This document shows, piece by piece, positions 1 to 8,689 of a DNA stretch of 64,000 nt. The position numbers and the translations under genes were made by a program. Source of the DNA: Thiothrix winogradskyi (GTDB lineage: Bacteria > Pseudomonadota > Gammaproteobacteria > Thiotrichales > Thiotrichaceae); assembly GCF_021650935.1 (NCBI RefSeq), contig NZ_CP091244.1:1-64000 (forward strand), read 5' to 3'. Position 1 is the stretch's first letter. Each line of letters begins with the position of its first letter. The notes under the pieces were generated by a model, which had not been told where the DNA came from, did not search any database, and saw nothing but the letters and a program-made list of their open reading frames with translations.

Positions 1-378
1 AACGTTGTCCTCTACTTTTACCCTAAAGACAGCACGCCCGGTTGTACCACCGAAGGGCAAGATTTCCGCGATGCGTATGCAGAATTCCAAGCCGCCGACA
101 CCCTGGTCTTTGGTATTTCGCGGGATAGCCTGAAGTCGCACGAAAATTTCAAAGCGAAACAAGCTTTTCCCTTTGAACTGCTGGCGGACGTGGATGAAAT
201 CGCCTGCAAACTGTTCGATGTCATCAAATTGAAAAATATGTATGGCAAACAGGTACTCGGCATTGAGCGCAGCACGTTTCTGATAGACAAGCAGGGTGTG
301 TTGCGGCACGAATGGCGCAAAGTGTCGGTAAAAACACACGTTGCGGCAGTATTGGCAGCGGTGCAAGCGCTGGTTTAA
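1..378 (+). CDS. bcp: Peroxiredoxin of the BCP/PrxQ type (3' part only)
   Basis: The window opens inside this gene; 125 C-terminal residues are visible. The segment PKDSTPGCTTEGQDF carries the peroxidatic cysteine in the thioredoxin-fold context typical of BCP/PrxQ peroxidases, which reduce hydroperoxides with electrons from thioredoxin. The resolving cysteine found five residues later in E. coli BCP is absent (TTEGQ). A single other cysteine lies in DEIACKLFDV, in the region of the next helix, so this may be a helix-alpha3-type or 1-Cys-type enzyme. The catalytic Arg is plausible in IERSTFLID. The N-terminus is off the window. PIN-PhoH follows 41 bp downstream on the same strand. Confidence 0.9.
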   Translation, partial: NVVLYFYPKDSTPGCTTEGQDFRDAYAEFQAADTLVFGISRDSLKSHENFKAKQAFPFELLADVDEIACKLFDVIKLKNMYGKQVLGIERSTFLIDKQGVLRHEWRKVSVKTHVAAVLAAVQALV

Positions 379-419
379 ACACCTAAGATAATGCTTACAA
401 TATGACCTTAAGGAGTATC

Positions 420-1841
420 ATGAGTCCAGCACACGTCCCCCATACCCACGTAAACCGCTTATTTGTCCTTGATACTAACGTGCTGATGCACGACCCCACT
501 GCCCTCTTTCGCTTTCAGGAACACGATATTTTTCTGCCCATGGTGGTATTGGAAGAGCTGGATCACAGCAAAAAAGGCGTGTCGGAAGTGGCGCGTAATG
601 TGCGTCAAGTCAGCCGCTTTATGGATGATCTGATTTCTGCCGCCGGGGCAGATGCCATTCACTCAGGTGTGCCACTGTCCAGCAACCCGATGTTCGGCAA
701 TGGCAAAGCGCCCAATGGCAGATTGCTGTTTCAAACCGAAGCGCTGGATTATCCCGCCCCAACGGGGTTGCCGGGGGATTCGCCCGACAATACCATTCTC
801 ACTGTTGCACTGAGCTTGCGGGACAAATACCCCGAACGCGATGTGATTTTGGTTTCTAAAGACATTAATCTACGCATTAAAGCCACGATTGTAGGCTTAA
901 AAGCCGAGGATTATTTCAACGACCAAGTGTTGGATGATGCCGACTTGCTACCCACGGGTTTCCACGAATTGCCCTCTGACTTCTGGGAAGCGCACAACAA
1001 GGAAATGGAATCCTGGAAAGAACATGGGCATACGTTCTACAAACTGTTCGGCCCGCTTACCCAAGAATGGCTACCGGGGCATTTCTTAGCCTTACCGGGT
1101 GATCAACCGTTTCAAGCGATTGTGCGTAAAAAAACCTTTGATCACGTCATTATTGAAACCATCCGCGATTTTACCGAACCACGTCACGCTGTCTGGGGCA
1201 TTACCGCCCGCAACCGCGAGCAAAATTTCGCGCTGAATTTGCTGATGGATCCCGATATTGATTTCGTCACCCTGTTAGGTGCGGCGGGGACAGGCAAAAC
1301 CTTGCTGACACTTGCCGCTGGTTTAGCGCAATTGCTGGATGAACAACTGTACAAAGAAATCATCATGACCCGTGTCACCGTACCCGTCGGCGAAGACATT
1401 GGCTTTTTACCCGGTACGGAAGAAGAAAAAATGGCACCGTGGATGGGTGCGCTCATGGATAACCTCGAAGTCCTCACCCAACCCAGTGGCGGCAGCAAAT
1501 GGGGTCGCAGCGCCACCGATGAATTCCTGATGAGCAAGATCAAGATCAAATCACTGAATTTTATGCGTGGTCGAACCTTCCTGAATCGGTATATCATTAT
1601 CGACGAAGCGCAAAACCTCACCCCCAAACAGATGAAAACCCTGATCACCCGTGCAGGGCCCGGAACAAAAGTCGTGTGTTTGGGCAATATTGCCCAGATT
1701 GATACGCCTTACTTGACGGAAACCTCATCTGGTCTAACCTATGTAGTCGACCGCTTTAAGGGCTGGGAACACGGCGGGCACATCACCCTGCAACGCGGGG
1801 AACGTTCACGGCTGGCGGATTACGCTTCCGACCATTTGTAA
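420..1841 (+). CDS. PIN-domain PhoH-family ATPase/RNase
   Basis: A 473-residue protein with an N-terminal PIN nuclease domain (LFVLDTNVLMHDP near residue 15, further acidic residues in PDNTILTVAL and LVSKDINLRIKA) and a C-terminal PhoH NTPase domain (Walker A GAAGTGKT at about residues 287-294, Walker B IIIDEAQN). This is the PhoH2/YlaK architecture; characterised relatives unwind and cleave RNA. An in-frame ATG lies 18 bp upstream, but AAGGAG at 410-415 is correctly spaced only for the ATG at 420. The usual PhoH2 antitoxin partner gene is not visible upstream; the preceding gene is a peroxiredoxin. Function in this organism is inferred from the family. Confidence 0.92.
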   Translation: MSPAHVPHTHVNRLFVLDTNVLMHDPTALFRFQEHDIFLPMVVLEELDHSKKGVSEVARNVRQVSRFMDDLISAAGADAIHSGVPLSSNPMFGNGKAPNGRLLFQTEALDYPAPTGLPGDSPDNTILTVALSLRDKYPERDVILVSKDINLRIKATIVGLKAEDYFNDQVLDDADLLPTGFHELPSDFWEAHNKEMESWKEHGHTFYKLFGPLTQEWLPGHFLALPGDQPFQAIVRKKTFDHVIIETIRDFTEPRHAVWGITARNREQNFALNLLMDPDIDFVTLLGAAGTGKTLLTLAAGLAQLLDEQLYKEIIMTRVTVPVGEDIGFLPGTEEEKMAPWMGALMDNLEVLTQPSGGSKWGRSATDEFLMSKIKIKSLNFMRGRTFLNRYIIIDEAQNLTPKQMKTLITRAGPGTKVVCLGNIAQIDTPYLTETSSGLTYVVDRFKGWEHGGHITLQRGERSRLADYASDHL

Positions 1842-1859
1842 TTAACTAAGAGGCTAACA

Positions 1860-2462
1860 ATGCTACACGATGCGATTAACTGGATAGTGGAAACTGTCCA
1901 CGGCTGGGGCTATACCGGCATTTTTGTGATGATGTTTCTCGAATCCAGTTTCTTTCCCTTCCCCAGCGAAGTGGCAATGATTCCGGCGGGCTATCTGGCA
2001 CACCAAGGTAAAATGGATATTTGGCTGGCGATTGCCGCCGGGCTTGCTGGCAGCCTTGGTGGGGCATTGTTCAATTACTGGCTGGCGGTAAAATTTGGGC
2101 GACCGTTTCTGGTGCGTTACGGCAAATACGTGATGTTCAAGGAAGAAAGCTTGGAACGCATGGAACGGTTTTTTGCCAAACACGGGCATGTTTCCACCTT
2201 TACCGGGCGGTTGATTCCGGCAGTACGCCAGTACATTTCCTTACCCGCCGGGTTGGCACGGATGAATATCCCGATGTTTTTGTTTTACACCGGTCTGGGT
2301 GCGGGCTTGTGGGTGATGATTTTGGCATTCCTCGGCTATTTCATTGGTGACAATCAGGCATTGCTCAAAGAAAACCTGACCAGCATTACGCTGGCAACCT
2401 TGGCGTTTGTCGCGGTAGTGATTACTGTGTATTACTTCTGGCAGAAACGCCGCCCGGCATAA
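1860..2462 (+). CDS. DedA/SNARE-associated family membrane protein
   Basis: A 200-residue inner-membrane protein of usual DedA length. It contains the family signatures FLESSFFPFPSE (membrane-embedded acidic residue), GxxxG-rich helix GLAGSLGGALFNYWLA, and FTGRLIPAVRQYISLPAGL, the conserved Arg segment of the VTT domain. DedA proteins act in proton-dependent lipid (undecaprenyl phosphate or phospholipid) translocation and envelope homeostasis. It follows the PhoH gene by 18 bp and may be cotranscribed. AAGAGG at 1848-1853 supports the ATG at 1860. The next gene is convergent, with 1 bp between the stops. Confidence 0.9.
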   Translation: MLHDAINWIVETVHGWGYTGIFVMMFLESSFFPFPSEVAMIPAGYLAHQGKMDIWLAIAAGLAGSLGGALFNYWLAVKFGRPFLVRYGKYVMFKEESLERMERFFAKHGHVSTFTGRLIPAVRQYISLPAGLARMNIPMFLFYTGLGAGLWVMILAFLGYFIGDNQALLKENLTSITLATLAFVAVVITVYYFWQKRRPA

Positions 2463-2463
2463 C

Positions 2464-3354
2464 TCACCCGACCTGCAATTCGTGGATGAGAAATTCCACC
2501 AACGCCCGCGTCTTTTCCGGTAGGAACTGGCGCGTGGGGTACAGGGCATAGACGCTGACGGCGGGTGCGGCGTAATCGGGTAACAGCCGCACCAATTCCC
2601 CGCTCAACAAAGCATCGTTCACTTCAAAATCGGGCAGGTATGCCACCCCGACTCCGGCGATTGCCGCTTGTTTCAGCACTTCACCGTTATTGGCAAAGAA
2701 TTGCCCATGTACTTGCACCGTGATCGGTTTGCCTTGGCTATCGAAAAATGTCCAACCTTGACGCTGACTGACGTTGGTGTAAATCAAGCCGCGATGCGTC
2801 GCGAGTTCCTGCGGGGTTGCTGGTATGCCGTACTGAGCGAGATAAGCTGGGGACGCGACTGCCTGCAAATAGGCATTTTCCAGCTTGCGGGCAACCAAAC
2901 CGGAATCATCCAACGAGCCAATGCGAATGACGACATCGTATTCACCACTGGCAACATCCACGTAAGCGTCATCCAAATGGGTGGTGAGTTGAATGTCGGG
3001 GTGGTGTTGCAAGAACCGTAACAGCAATTTGCTTAAGCGCACTTTGCCGTAGGTCATTGGCATATTGATGCGTAATGTGCCACTGAGTTTGCCTTGCAAA
3101 GCTTGCAAGTGCTGCTCGACTCGCCCGACTTCATCGAGGATGGCGCGGCAATGCTGGTAGTAATACTGCCCAGCTTCGGTGACAGCAAGTTGGCGGGTAT
3201 TACGGGTTAGTAAACGTGTACCCAGATCACTTTCCAGCAATTTCAAGCGTTTGCTGACCGCAGCTACGGTTAAGCCCAGTTTGTCGGCGGCTTCGGTGAT
3301 GCTACCTGCATCCACCACAACCACGAATTGTTGCATGGATTCGAGTCGGCTCAT
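2464..3354 (-). CDS. LysR-family transcriptional regulator
   Basis: A 296-residue LysR-type regulator: N-terminal winged helix-turn-helix (FVVVVDAGSITEAADKLGLTVAAVSKRLKLLE, quoted in parts: SITEAADKLGLT, AAVSKRLKLLE) followed by the periplasmic-binding-like effector domain (SGTLRINMPMTYGK, RIGSLDDSGLVARKL). It belongs to the subgroup that often sits divergent to the gene it controls. The divergent neighbour is a pirin with 103 bp between the two starts, so pirin is the likely target; this is inferred from position. The effector is unknown. Confidence 0.92.
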   Translation of the reverse strand: MSRLESMQQFVVVVDAGSITEAADKLGLTVAAVSKRLKLLESDLGTRLLTRNTRQLAVTEAGQYYYQHCRAILDEVGRVEQHLQALQGKLSGTLRINMPMTYGKVRLSKLLLRFLQHHPDIQLTTHLDDAYVDVASGEYDVVIRIGSLDDSGLVARKLENAYLQAVASPAYLAQYGIPATPQELATHRGLIYTNVSQRQGWTFFDSQGKPITVQVHGQFFANNGEVLKQAAIAGVGVAYLPDFEVNDALLSGELVRLLPDYAAPAVSVYALYPTRQFLPEKTRALVEFLIHELQVG

Positions 3355-3457
3355 TTCAACTTTTAGTTAATAGTGAATTCATATTTAATACCTTCCTCAA
3401 CAAAATATCAAACCCTATACTTTTACTCAAGTAAACAGCAGTCACAGGAGGCTTCAG
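3355..3457. promoter_or_regulatory. Divergent promoter region between lysR and pirin
   Basis: 103 bp separate the two divergent starts. For the pirin side, TATACT at 3416-3421 is a good -10 candidate, but the -35 match near 3393 is poor, as expected for an activated promoter. AGGAGG at 3446-3451 is a strong ribosome binding site for the pirin ATG at 3458. The AT-rich stretch 3364-3390 contains a symmetric GAATTC centre (3376-3381) that could be part of a LysR operator, but this is weak. Confidence 0.4.
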
Positions 3458-4153
3458 ATGGAAATTATCAGAGCGGATTCACGTGGTGCATTCAAAAATG
3501 AGTGGCTAGATAGCCGTCACAGCTTTTCGTTTGGCGAGTATTACGACCCACAACGCATGGGGTTTTCATCCCTGCGGGTAATCAATGAAGATTGGGTAGC
3601 GGCTAAAGGCGGCTTTCCGATGCACGGGCATCGTGATATGGAAATCGTCACTTACGTGATGGAAGGCGCGTTGTCGCACAAGGATAGTCTGGGCAATGGC
3701 AGTACCATCCGCCCCGGCGATGTGCAGCGCATGAGTGCGGGGCGTGGGATTTTGCATTCGGAATTTAACCATTCGACGGATGAAACTGTGCATTTGCTGC
3801 AAATCTGGATTCAACCCAAATTCAGTGGTATCCAACCGGGCTATGCACAGGAACATTTTCCGCTGGAAGAACGGCGTGGACGTTTGCAATTGGTTGCTTC
3901 TGAGGATGGACGTGACAGTTCGTTGCGCATGAATGCCGATGCCAGTTTGTATGCAAGCGTGTTGCAGGCAGGCGATGCGCTCAGTTATCAGAAACCCGCT
4001 GGACGTGCGGTTTATGTGCATGTGGCACGCGGAGAATTGATACTGAATGGGGTGAGTTTGCAGGCGGGCGATGCGGTGCAGGTGCGGGATGAGGCGGAAT
4101 TGGCGATGACGACGGCAACGGATGCGGAGTTGTTGGTGTTTGATTTGCCGTAG
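3458..4153 (+). CDS. Pirin family protein (YhhW/quercetinase-like bicupin)
   Basis: A 231-residue bicupin. The N-terminal pirin cupin shows the metal ligands in HGHRDMEIVTYVMEG and GRGILHSEFNH (His, His, His, Glu pattern). The C-terminal cupin is the shorter YhhW-type domain (residues about 150-231). Members of this family include quercetin 2,3-dioxygenases, but the true substrate in most bacteria is unknown. Length is normal. Controlled probably by the divergent LysR gene. The cytochrome b561 gene follows within 10 bp. Confidence 0.92.
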   Translation: MEIIRADSRGAFKNEWLDSRHSFSFGEYYDPQRMGFSSLRVINEDWVAAKGGFPMHGHRDMEIVTYVMEGALSHKDSLGNGSTIRPGDVQRMSAGRGILHSEFNHSTDETVHLLQIWIQPKFSGIQPGYAQEHFPLEERRGRLQLVASEDGRDSSLRMNADASLYASVLQAGDALSYQKPAGRAVYVHVARGELILNGVSLQAGDAVQVRDEAELAMTTATDAELLVFDLP

Positions 4154-4162
4154 GGGATGGTT

Positions 4163-4714
4163 ATGCAAATTGGAAATTCGCAAAAAACTTATGGTCTGGT
4201 GTCGATTGCACTGCATTGGGTCATGGCGGTGGCGTTAATCGGGATGTATTTCAGTGGCGATTACATGGTCGGACTGGAGTATTACGACGCGCTGTATCAC
4301 ACCCTGCCGAAATGGCACAAGGCGGTGGGCGTGGTGTTGGGTGCTTTGTTACTGGTGCGGCTGGCGTGGATGTATGCACAACCGCGCCCGCTTCCGACGA
4401 CCGGTCATGCACCAGAACTCACTCATCTGGCGGCAAAACTGGGGCATGTGGCACTGTATGGCTTGTTGCTGGTGATGTTGGTCAGTGGCTATCTGATTTC
4501 AACGGCAAAAGGGCATAGCGTGAATGTGTTCGGGCTGTTTGAGTTGCCTGCGTTATTGCCAGAGAGCAAGGAACGCGGCGAACTGGCAGGCGAGGTTCAC
4601 GAAATTGCTGGGACTGTATTCATTTTACTGGTCGGCGTACACGCGCTGGCTGCTTTCATCCACCATTTTTATTGGAAAGACAACACCTTGACCCGTATGT
4701 TGGGCAAGGGCTAA
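4163..4714 (+). CDS. Cytochrome b561
   Basis: A four-helix diheme membrane cytochrome b561 (bacterial CybB type) of about 183 residues. Heme-ligating histidines are visible in helix contexts ALHWVMAVALIGMYF, WHKAVGVVLGALLL, GHVALYGLLLVML and HEIAGTVFILLVGVHALAAFIHH. An upstream in-frame ATG at 4157 has no room for a ribosome binding site; the ATG at 4163 is preceded by AGGGGA, so it is preferred. It forms a tight pair with the YceI gene, a combination common in proteobacteria, suggesting electron transfer linked to a periplasmic isoprenoid-binding protein. Confidence 0.9.
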   Translation: MQIGNSQKTYGLVSIALHWVMAVALIGMYFSGDYMVGLEYYDALYHTLPKWHKAVGVVLGALLLVRLAWMYAQPRPLPTTGHAPELTHLAAKLGHVALYGLLLVMLVSGYLISTAKGHSVNVFGLFELPALLPESKERGELAGEVHEIAGTVFILLVGVHALAAFIHHFYWKDNTLTRMLGKG

Positions 4715-4731
4715 ACACAAAGGAGATAAAC

Positions 4732-5292
4732 ATGAAAAAAACGATTGCAACTTCACTGCTGACACTGGGTTTGCTGTCAGGCACAGCGGCACACGCGGAA
4801 GATTACGTGATTGACACCGAAGGGATGCACGCTTTCATCCAGTTCCGCGTCCAACATCTGGGCTATAGCTGGCTGTACGGGCGTTTTGACAAATTCAGCG
4901 GCAATTTCAGCTATGACGAAAAGCAGCCGGAAGCCGCCAAGATCGAAGTGACCATTGATACCACCAGCGTCAATTCCAACCATGCCGAGCGCGACAAGCA
5001 CTTGCGCAGCGAAGATTTCCTCAATGTGGAAAAGCACCCGGAAGCGAAGTTTGTCAGCACTAAATACAGCGGCGGCAAGCTGGAAGGTAATTTAACCCTG
5101 AATGGCGTGACCAAACCGCTGACCATTGATGTGGAAGAAATTGGCGCAGGTAATGACCCTTGGGGCGGCTTCCGCCGTGGCTTTGAAGGGAAAACCAAGT
5201 TTGCCCTTGCCGATTTCGGCATTGAAAAAGATTTGGGACCAGCCTCCAAAGAAGTCGAGATGATTTTGTCGGTTGAAGGTGTGAAAAAGTAA
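4732..5292 (+). CDS. YceI family periplasmic lipocalin-like protein
   Basis: A 186-residue secreted protein: Sec signal peptide (MKKTIATSLLTLGLLSGTAA, cleaved after AHA) followed by a YceI/TTHA0802 beta-barrel domain that binds polyprenyl (ubiquinone-like) lipids. Family signatures include DTEGMHAFIQFRVQHLGYSW, NSNHAERDKHLRSEDFLN (in part) and GNLTLNGVTKPLTIDV. The ATG at 4732 has AGGAG at 4721-4725 and begins the signal peptide; upstream in-frame starts lie inside the cytochrome b561 gene. Second gene of the b561-yceI unit. Confidence 0.93.
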   Translation: MKKTIATSLLTLGLLSGTAAHAEDYVIDTEGMHAFIQFRVQHLGYSWLYGRFDKFSGNFSYDEKQPEAAKIEVTIDTTSVNSNHAERDKHLRSEDFLNVEKHPEAKFVSTKYSGGKLEGNLTLNGVTKPLTIDVEEIGAGNDPWGGFRRGFEGKTKFALADFGIEKDLGPASKEVEMILSVEGVKK

Positions 5293-5300
5293 TCCAATCC

Positions 5301-5348
5301 TCTCTTAGCCCCTCTACCTTTGGGAGAGGGGTTGGGGTGAGGGGTTCT
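5301..5348 (-). repeat. C/G-rich palindromic repeat, copy A
   Basis: Read on the minus strand this is the same element as copies B, D and E: an A-rich lead, CCCCTCACCCCAACCCCTC, a short loop, then GAGGGGCTAAGA. It fills the gap between the convergent yceI and patatin genes and could act as a bidirectional stem-loop or terminator. See the other five sites at 12387, 41771, 44010, 47874 and 48300. Confidence 0.85.
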
Positions 5349-7532
5349 TTAAAAATCCCGCCCAAAATTGAAATACGCCTCATGATCCAAACCTTGGGTT
5401 TTACGCACCCCAATAAATGCAGGTCCTACCGGTGTTTCCCCACCTAAAAAGACCGAACCCGTACCGCGCAAATCACCCAAGGTGACATCTTCTGACTCTT
5501 GCCAGGCTTGCCGCGCCCCTACTGACGCACCCATATGCACTTTGGCAATCTCCGGCACTTCCGCCAGTTCGCGCATGTAAGTCAACGAACCATCCAGTGT
5601 GTAATTGCCAATCAACTGGTCATTATCCGTAAACGCCAAGCGCCCGGTTTGCAATGCATCGCCCGTGCTATACAACAAGCCTTCCTCGTTATTGGCATTC
5701 GCCTCCAACCGCCCACTGGCAATCAAACGATGCTTGTCTTTGCTCCAGACCTGCTCACGTTCCAACTCAATGCGCGACACATCCGTGTCACTGCCCAAGG
5801 CTTTGATGCCGCGTGTATACGTTGCACTCATGCTTCCGCCTTTGGTGGGAAAATTCACCGAATCCAGCGTATCCGCCCGATATTGCAACTTCAGCCCCGC
5901 CTCGCTCAGCGAATCACCGGGCAGCGTTAACGTACCGGTTTTCACCTCCGGTTCGATACGTTGGAAGAATATTCCGGCACGCGCTTCCGCACTATTGTTC
6001 AGCGCTCGCCCAACATCCACTTGAATGCCTGCTTCAGCCGCGCGTAATTCCGCTACTTGCTGCGCCCCATCCAAAATACTGGCATCCTGCTCCTGATACC
6101 ATGCACGCGGGGCAACGAACGTGGCATTATGATCCTGCAAGGGATGGTGTAATTCGGCAGAAGCCAGCATCCGTTCACCAATCACGCCTTGCAAGCGCAA
6201 CTCCGTACCCTGCGCCGTCAGCCCTTGGCGCACGTATTTCACCCCAGCCTGATACCCCGTATCACCGTTGAAATTATCACTCAAGGCAAACCCCGTGCTG
6301 ACCCGTTGTTCACCCTGATCTGCCTTTCGCGCCATCACTTTGAGGTCGTAATCACCATCCGAGCGTTGCGTCAGGTGATAGTCCACCAAACTGAAATACC
6401 CCAAGCCGTATACGCGCTCCAGCCCTGCTTGCAAGCGTTGCTCATCCAACACCTCACCCGACTTGATACCGAGTTTTTGCCGCACCAACTTATCACTCAA
6501 CGATGACTCATTTTCAAGCTGAACGACTGCCACCCGAATCGGTGTGTCTTGGTTGTTTTGTTGTGCCACTGCCCGCCGAGGCGTTGCCCCCGTAAGTGCC
6601 GCCAATTGCTGCAAGGCGGGTAATTGCGCTTGCGCCCCCTGCACCCCCAGCGGAATGGTTTCTTTCACCCGATCAAAAGCCAGATTGCCAATCTCCCCCA
6701 CGGGCGGTTCAATTAAAATATCAACACCCTTACGAATCAGCTTGAGTTGGCTGGCGCTGCTTCTGCGCATCAACAAATCCATCGACTGCAAGCTAATATC
6801 CAGCGCCGAATTCAACTCGCGGTTGGTTTCTGAGGGAATGCTAGAAACAATCACAATATCCGCGCCCATTTGCTTGGCAATATCCACGGGCAAATTATTC
6901 GACACCAAACCGTCCACCAGCAAACGGTTATCAATCGTCACCGGCGCAAACAGCCCCGGAATCGACATACTCGCTCGCACTGCCGTCGCCAAATTGCCAC
7001 TTTTCAACACCACGGTTTCGCCCGTGCGAATGTCGGTTGCCACCGCCCGAAACGGAATCGGCAGGCGGTCAAAATCACTCACCCGCTCCACTGGCTTCAG
7101 CAAACGGCGCAATTCAAATATCAGGCGTTGCCCGTCAATCAAACCGCTGGGCAATTTCACCCCGTCTTTGGACACGCCCATGCTGAATGCACTGAAAAAG
7201 TCCGCGCTTTGCTGCTTTTGCTGGTAAGACTTGTTTTGGTGGGAAACATCATCGCGAAACAAACTGAGCCAATCCAACTCATTCACCACCGTTTCGATCT
7301 GGGCGGCACTCATGCCGGAAGCGTACAAACTGCCGACAATTGCGCCCATGCTATTGCCCGCAATCACGTCGATGGGAATATTGTTGGCTTCGAGAACTTT
7401 GAGGACGCCGACATGGGAAACACCCGCTGCGCCGCCACCACCAAGTACCAAGCCGATTTTGGGGCGATCTTGAGCATAGGCTGTGTTGGCACATAGCCAA
7501 ATAGTTAATAAGACAGTGAAAAAGGTTTTCAT
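5349..7532 (-). CDS. Patatin-like phospholipase with C-terminal Omp85 barrel
   Basis: About 727 residues. The signal peptide starts at the ATG at 7532 (MKTFFTVLLTIWLCANTAYA); an earlier in-frame GTG at 7544 is less likely. A patatin domain follows (about residues 25-300): oxyanion loop GGGGAAGVSHVG, nucleophile GNSMG, catalytic Asp in DGLVSNN. Then a POTRA-like segment (PIRVAVVQLENESSLSDKL) and a C-terminal surface-antigen beta-barrel ending in an aromatic residue (FNFGRDF). This is the PlpD-type Va autotransporter/RssA-like arrangement, in which the barrel exports or anchors a lipase. Length is typical (about 730). It is monocistronic and convergent with yceI. Confidence 0.93.
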   Translation of the reverse strand: MKTFFTVLLTIWLCANTAYAQDRPKIGLVLGGGGAAGVSHVGVLKVLEANNIPIDVIAGNSMGAIVGSLYASGMSAAQIETVVNELDWLSLFRDDVSHQNKSYQQKQQSADFFSAFSMGVSKDGVKLPSGLIDGQRLIFELRRLLKPVERVSDFDRLPIPFRAVATDIRTGETVVLKSGNLATAVRASMSIPGLFAPVTIDNRLLVDGLVSNNLPVDIAKQMGADIVIVSSIPSETNRELNSALDISLQSMDLLMRRSSASQLKLIRKGVDILIEPPVGEIGNLAFDRVKETIPLGVQGAQAQLPALQQLAALTGATPRRAVAQQNNQDTPIRVAVVQLENESSLSDKLVRQKLGIKSGEVLDEQRLQAGLERVYGLGYFSLVDYHLTQRSDGDYDLKVMARKADQGEQRVSTGFALSDNFNGDTGYQAGVKYVRQGLTAQGTELRLQGVIGERMLASAELHHPLQDHNATFVAPRAWYQEQDASILDGAQQVAELRAAEAGIQVDVGRALNNSAEARAGIFFQRIEPEVKTGTLTLPGDSLSEAGLKLQYRADTLDSVNFPTKGGSMSATYTRGIKALGSDTDVSRIELEREQVWSKDKHRLIASGRLEANANNEEGLLYSTGDALQTGRLAFTDNDQLIGNYTLDGSLTYMRELAEVPEIAKVHMGASVGARQAWQESEDVTLGDLRGTGSVFLGGETPVGPAFIGVRKTQGLDHEAYFNFGRDF

Positions 7533-7646
7533 GGTAATGATCACAAGTTGCCGATTGATTATTCGATGGAGTTTAACACAAGGACAAAGCTGCGCTAGAG
7601 TTGGAAAGTATGGAGTTAGAATTGCACAACGGGAACAGGTTAAAAC

Positions 7647-7982
7647 TCAACCAAGTTCATCATAACGCTGAGCAAACTCGACCAGCGTTCCTTGGAACAA
7701 CAGTTTGCGCCCAAATCCATAAAGAGTCACTGCATACTGGTTTTGGCTAATATCAACGTCACACACATAACTCATGCCTTCATCACCGCCGCCGTCATAC
7801 AACCCATCCATCGCAAAAAACTGGAATAACTGCCTGTTTTTGAGAATGTCAGCGGGAGTCGTGGTCTGTAAGGCCAGAATCAAGCGCGGCGCAAACTTAT
7901 CGACATGCCCATCCATGTGTAGGTATGTTGCCGCCAGAATTTTGCCATCATTACTTAGTGTGATGCGAGTACGAGTTCCCAT
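7647..7982 (-). CDS. Hypothetical protein, 111 residues
   Basis: Not recognised. A soluble, mildly acidic protein without signal peptide or membrane segment. Motifs that stand out are YLHMDGHVDKFAP and GLYDGGGDEGMSYVCDVDI; the pattern of an N-terminal TRTRITLSNDGKILAATYLH resembles small proteins that monitor image or display-like phage/plasmid accessory functions, but I cannot assign a family. Base composition is like the neighbours. The gene stands alone between the patatin gene and a decayed methyltransferase, so context gives no function. Confidence 0.6.
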   Translation of the reverse strand: MGTRTRITLSNDGKILAATYLHMDGHVDKFAPRLILALQTTTPADILKNRQLFQFFAMDGLYDGGGDEGMSYVCDVDISQNQYAVTLYGFGRKLLFQGTLVEFAQRYDELG

Positions 7983-8066
7983 GTTTTCATATCCTTATGG
8001 TGAGAGCTGATTTCCATAAGCGCAGTTTAGCACATCGGGATACAGCGGCTCACAGCAGCATAAGGT

Positions 8067-8267
8067 TCAGAACGGCTTTTTGATGTGCAGGAACAAGTTC
8101 ACTCCGGTTGCTTCACGGCTGATGGAAATCGCGGACTCTGGGACACCCGCCACCATTGCTAACGCTGCCAATTTTTGCGGACTTCGGTGAAACAGATTCC
8201 ACTGAAAGATCGACATATACGCCCTGCTGGGGTTAATGACCGAAAAGTTGCCGATGATAATAAACAA
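8067..8267 (-). pseudogene. Remnant of a class I SAM-dependent methyltransferase (C-terminal piece)
   Basis: Only 66 codons are open, beginning with a TTG without a ribosome binding site. The piece IIIGNFSVINPSRAYM, then RSPQKLAALAMVAGVPE and REATGVNLFLHIKKP, resembles the extreme C-terminus of larger class I SAM methyltransferases (GNF-x-NP-x-RAYM and GVNLFLH patterns, recalled from family knowledge). The SAM-binding part is missing upstream, where the sequence becomes non-coding. Probably a truncated gene; the breakpoint is near 8280. Confidence 0.5.
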
Positions 8268-8689
8268 AAATCTTGCTTCTTAGTGTGTCCATTTTTAATG
8301 GGCTAGATCAGTTCCAGCAATCCGGGGCTGAGAGGGTCTTGCGTAGCTTCAGGCTACCAACAGGAGGCAGGGGAGGTGGTTTTGCAGGCATTCTGTTGCA
8401 CAGTGACTCGTTTTACAAGACCATGATTATACAATCATTTTGAGATCGACGGGGATTGCTGATTTAAAATGCTCTAATGCTTTTAATTGGCTTTATGATT
8501 GAGAAATTACTCTTTGATTTACATATATATAAATATGATGATCTTCGAAAACCAAATTTGCGACCTCCTTTAAATTATATTTGAATACAGCCTTACGACT
8601 AATAAGGAACTAGCACTAAGTTTTCACGTATTCACAACCGTGAAATTCAATAAATCACAAGCAAGGAATACGCGAAAACTTTCGCACAG
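8268..8689. other. Non-coding stretch upstream of the methyltransferase remnant
   Basis: 422 bp without a credible gene. Composition changes from G/C-rich (8320-8400) to A/T-rich (8450-8640). There is a short hairpin GTAGC-TTCAG-GCTAC at 8343-8357. The junction near 8280 could be a deletion or insertion scar, since the methyltransferase homology stops there. No complete inverted repeats or transposase sequence were seen. Confidence 0.4.

Noticed and set aside
402..419. Earlier in-frame ATG for the PIN-PhoH gene
   Set aside because: AAGGAG at 410-415 overlaps the extra codons and is spaced correctly only for the ATG at 420.
8322..8345. GGGGCTGAGAGGGTC resembles part of a TPP riboswitch
   Set aside because: The rest of the aptamer (ACCCTTTGAACCTGATC-like arm) is absent and no thiamine gene follows.
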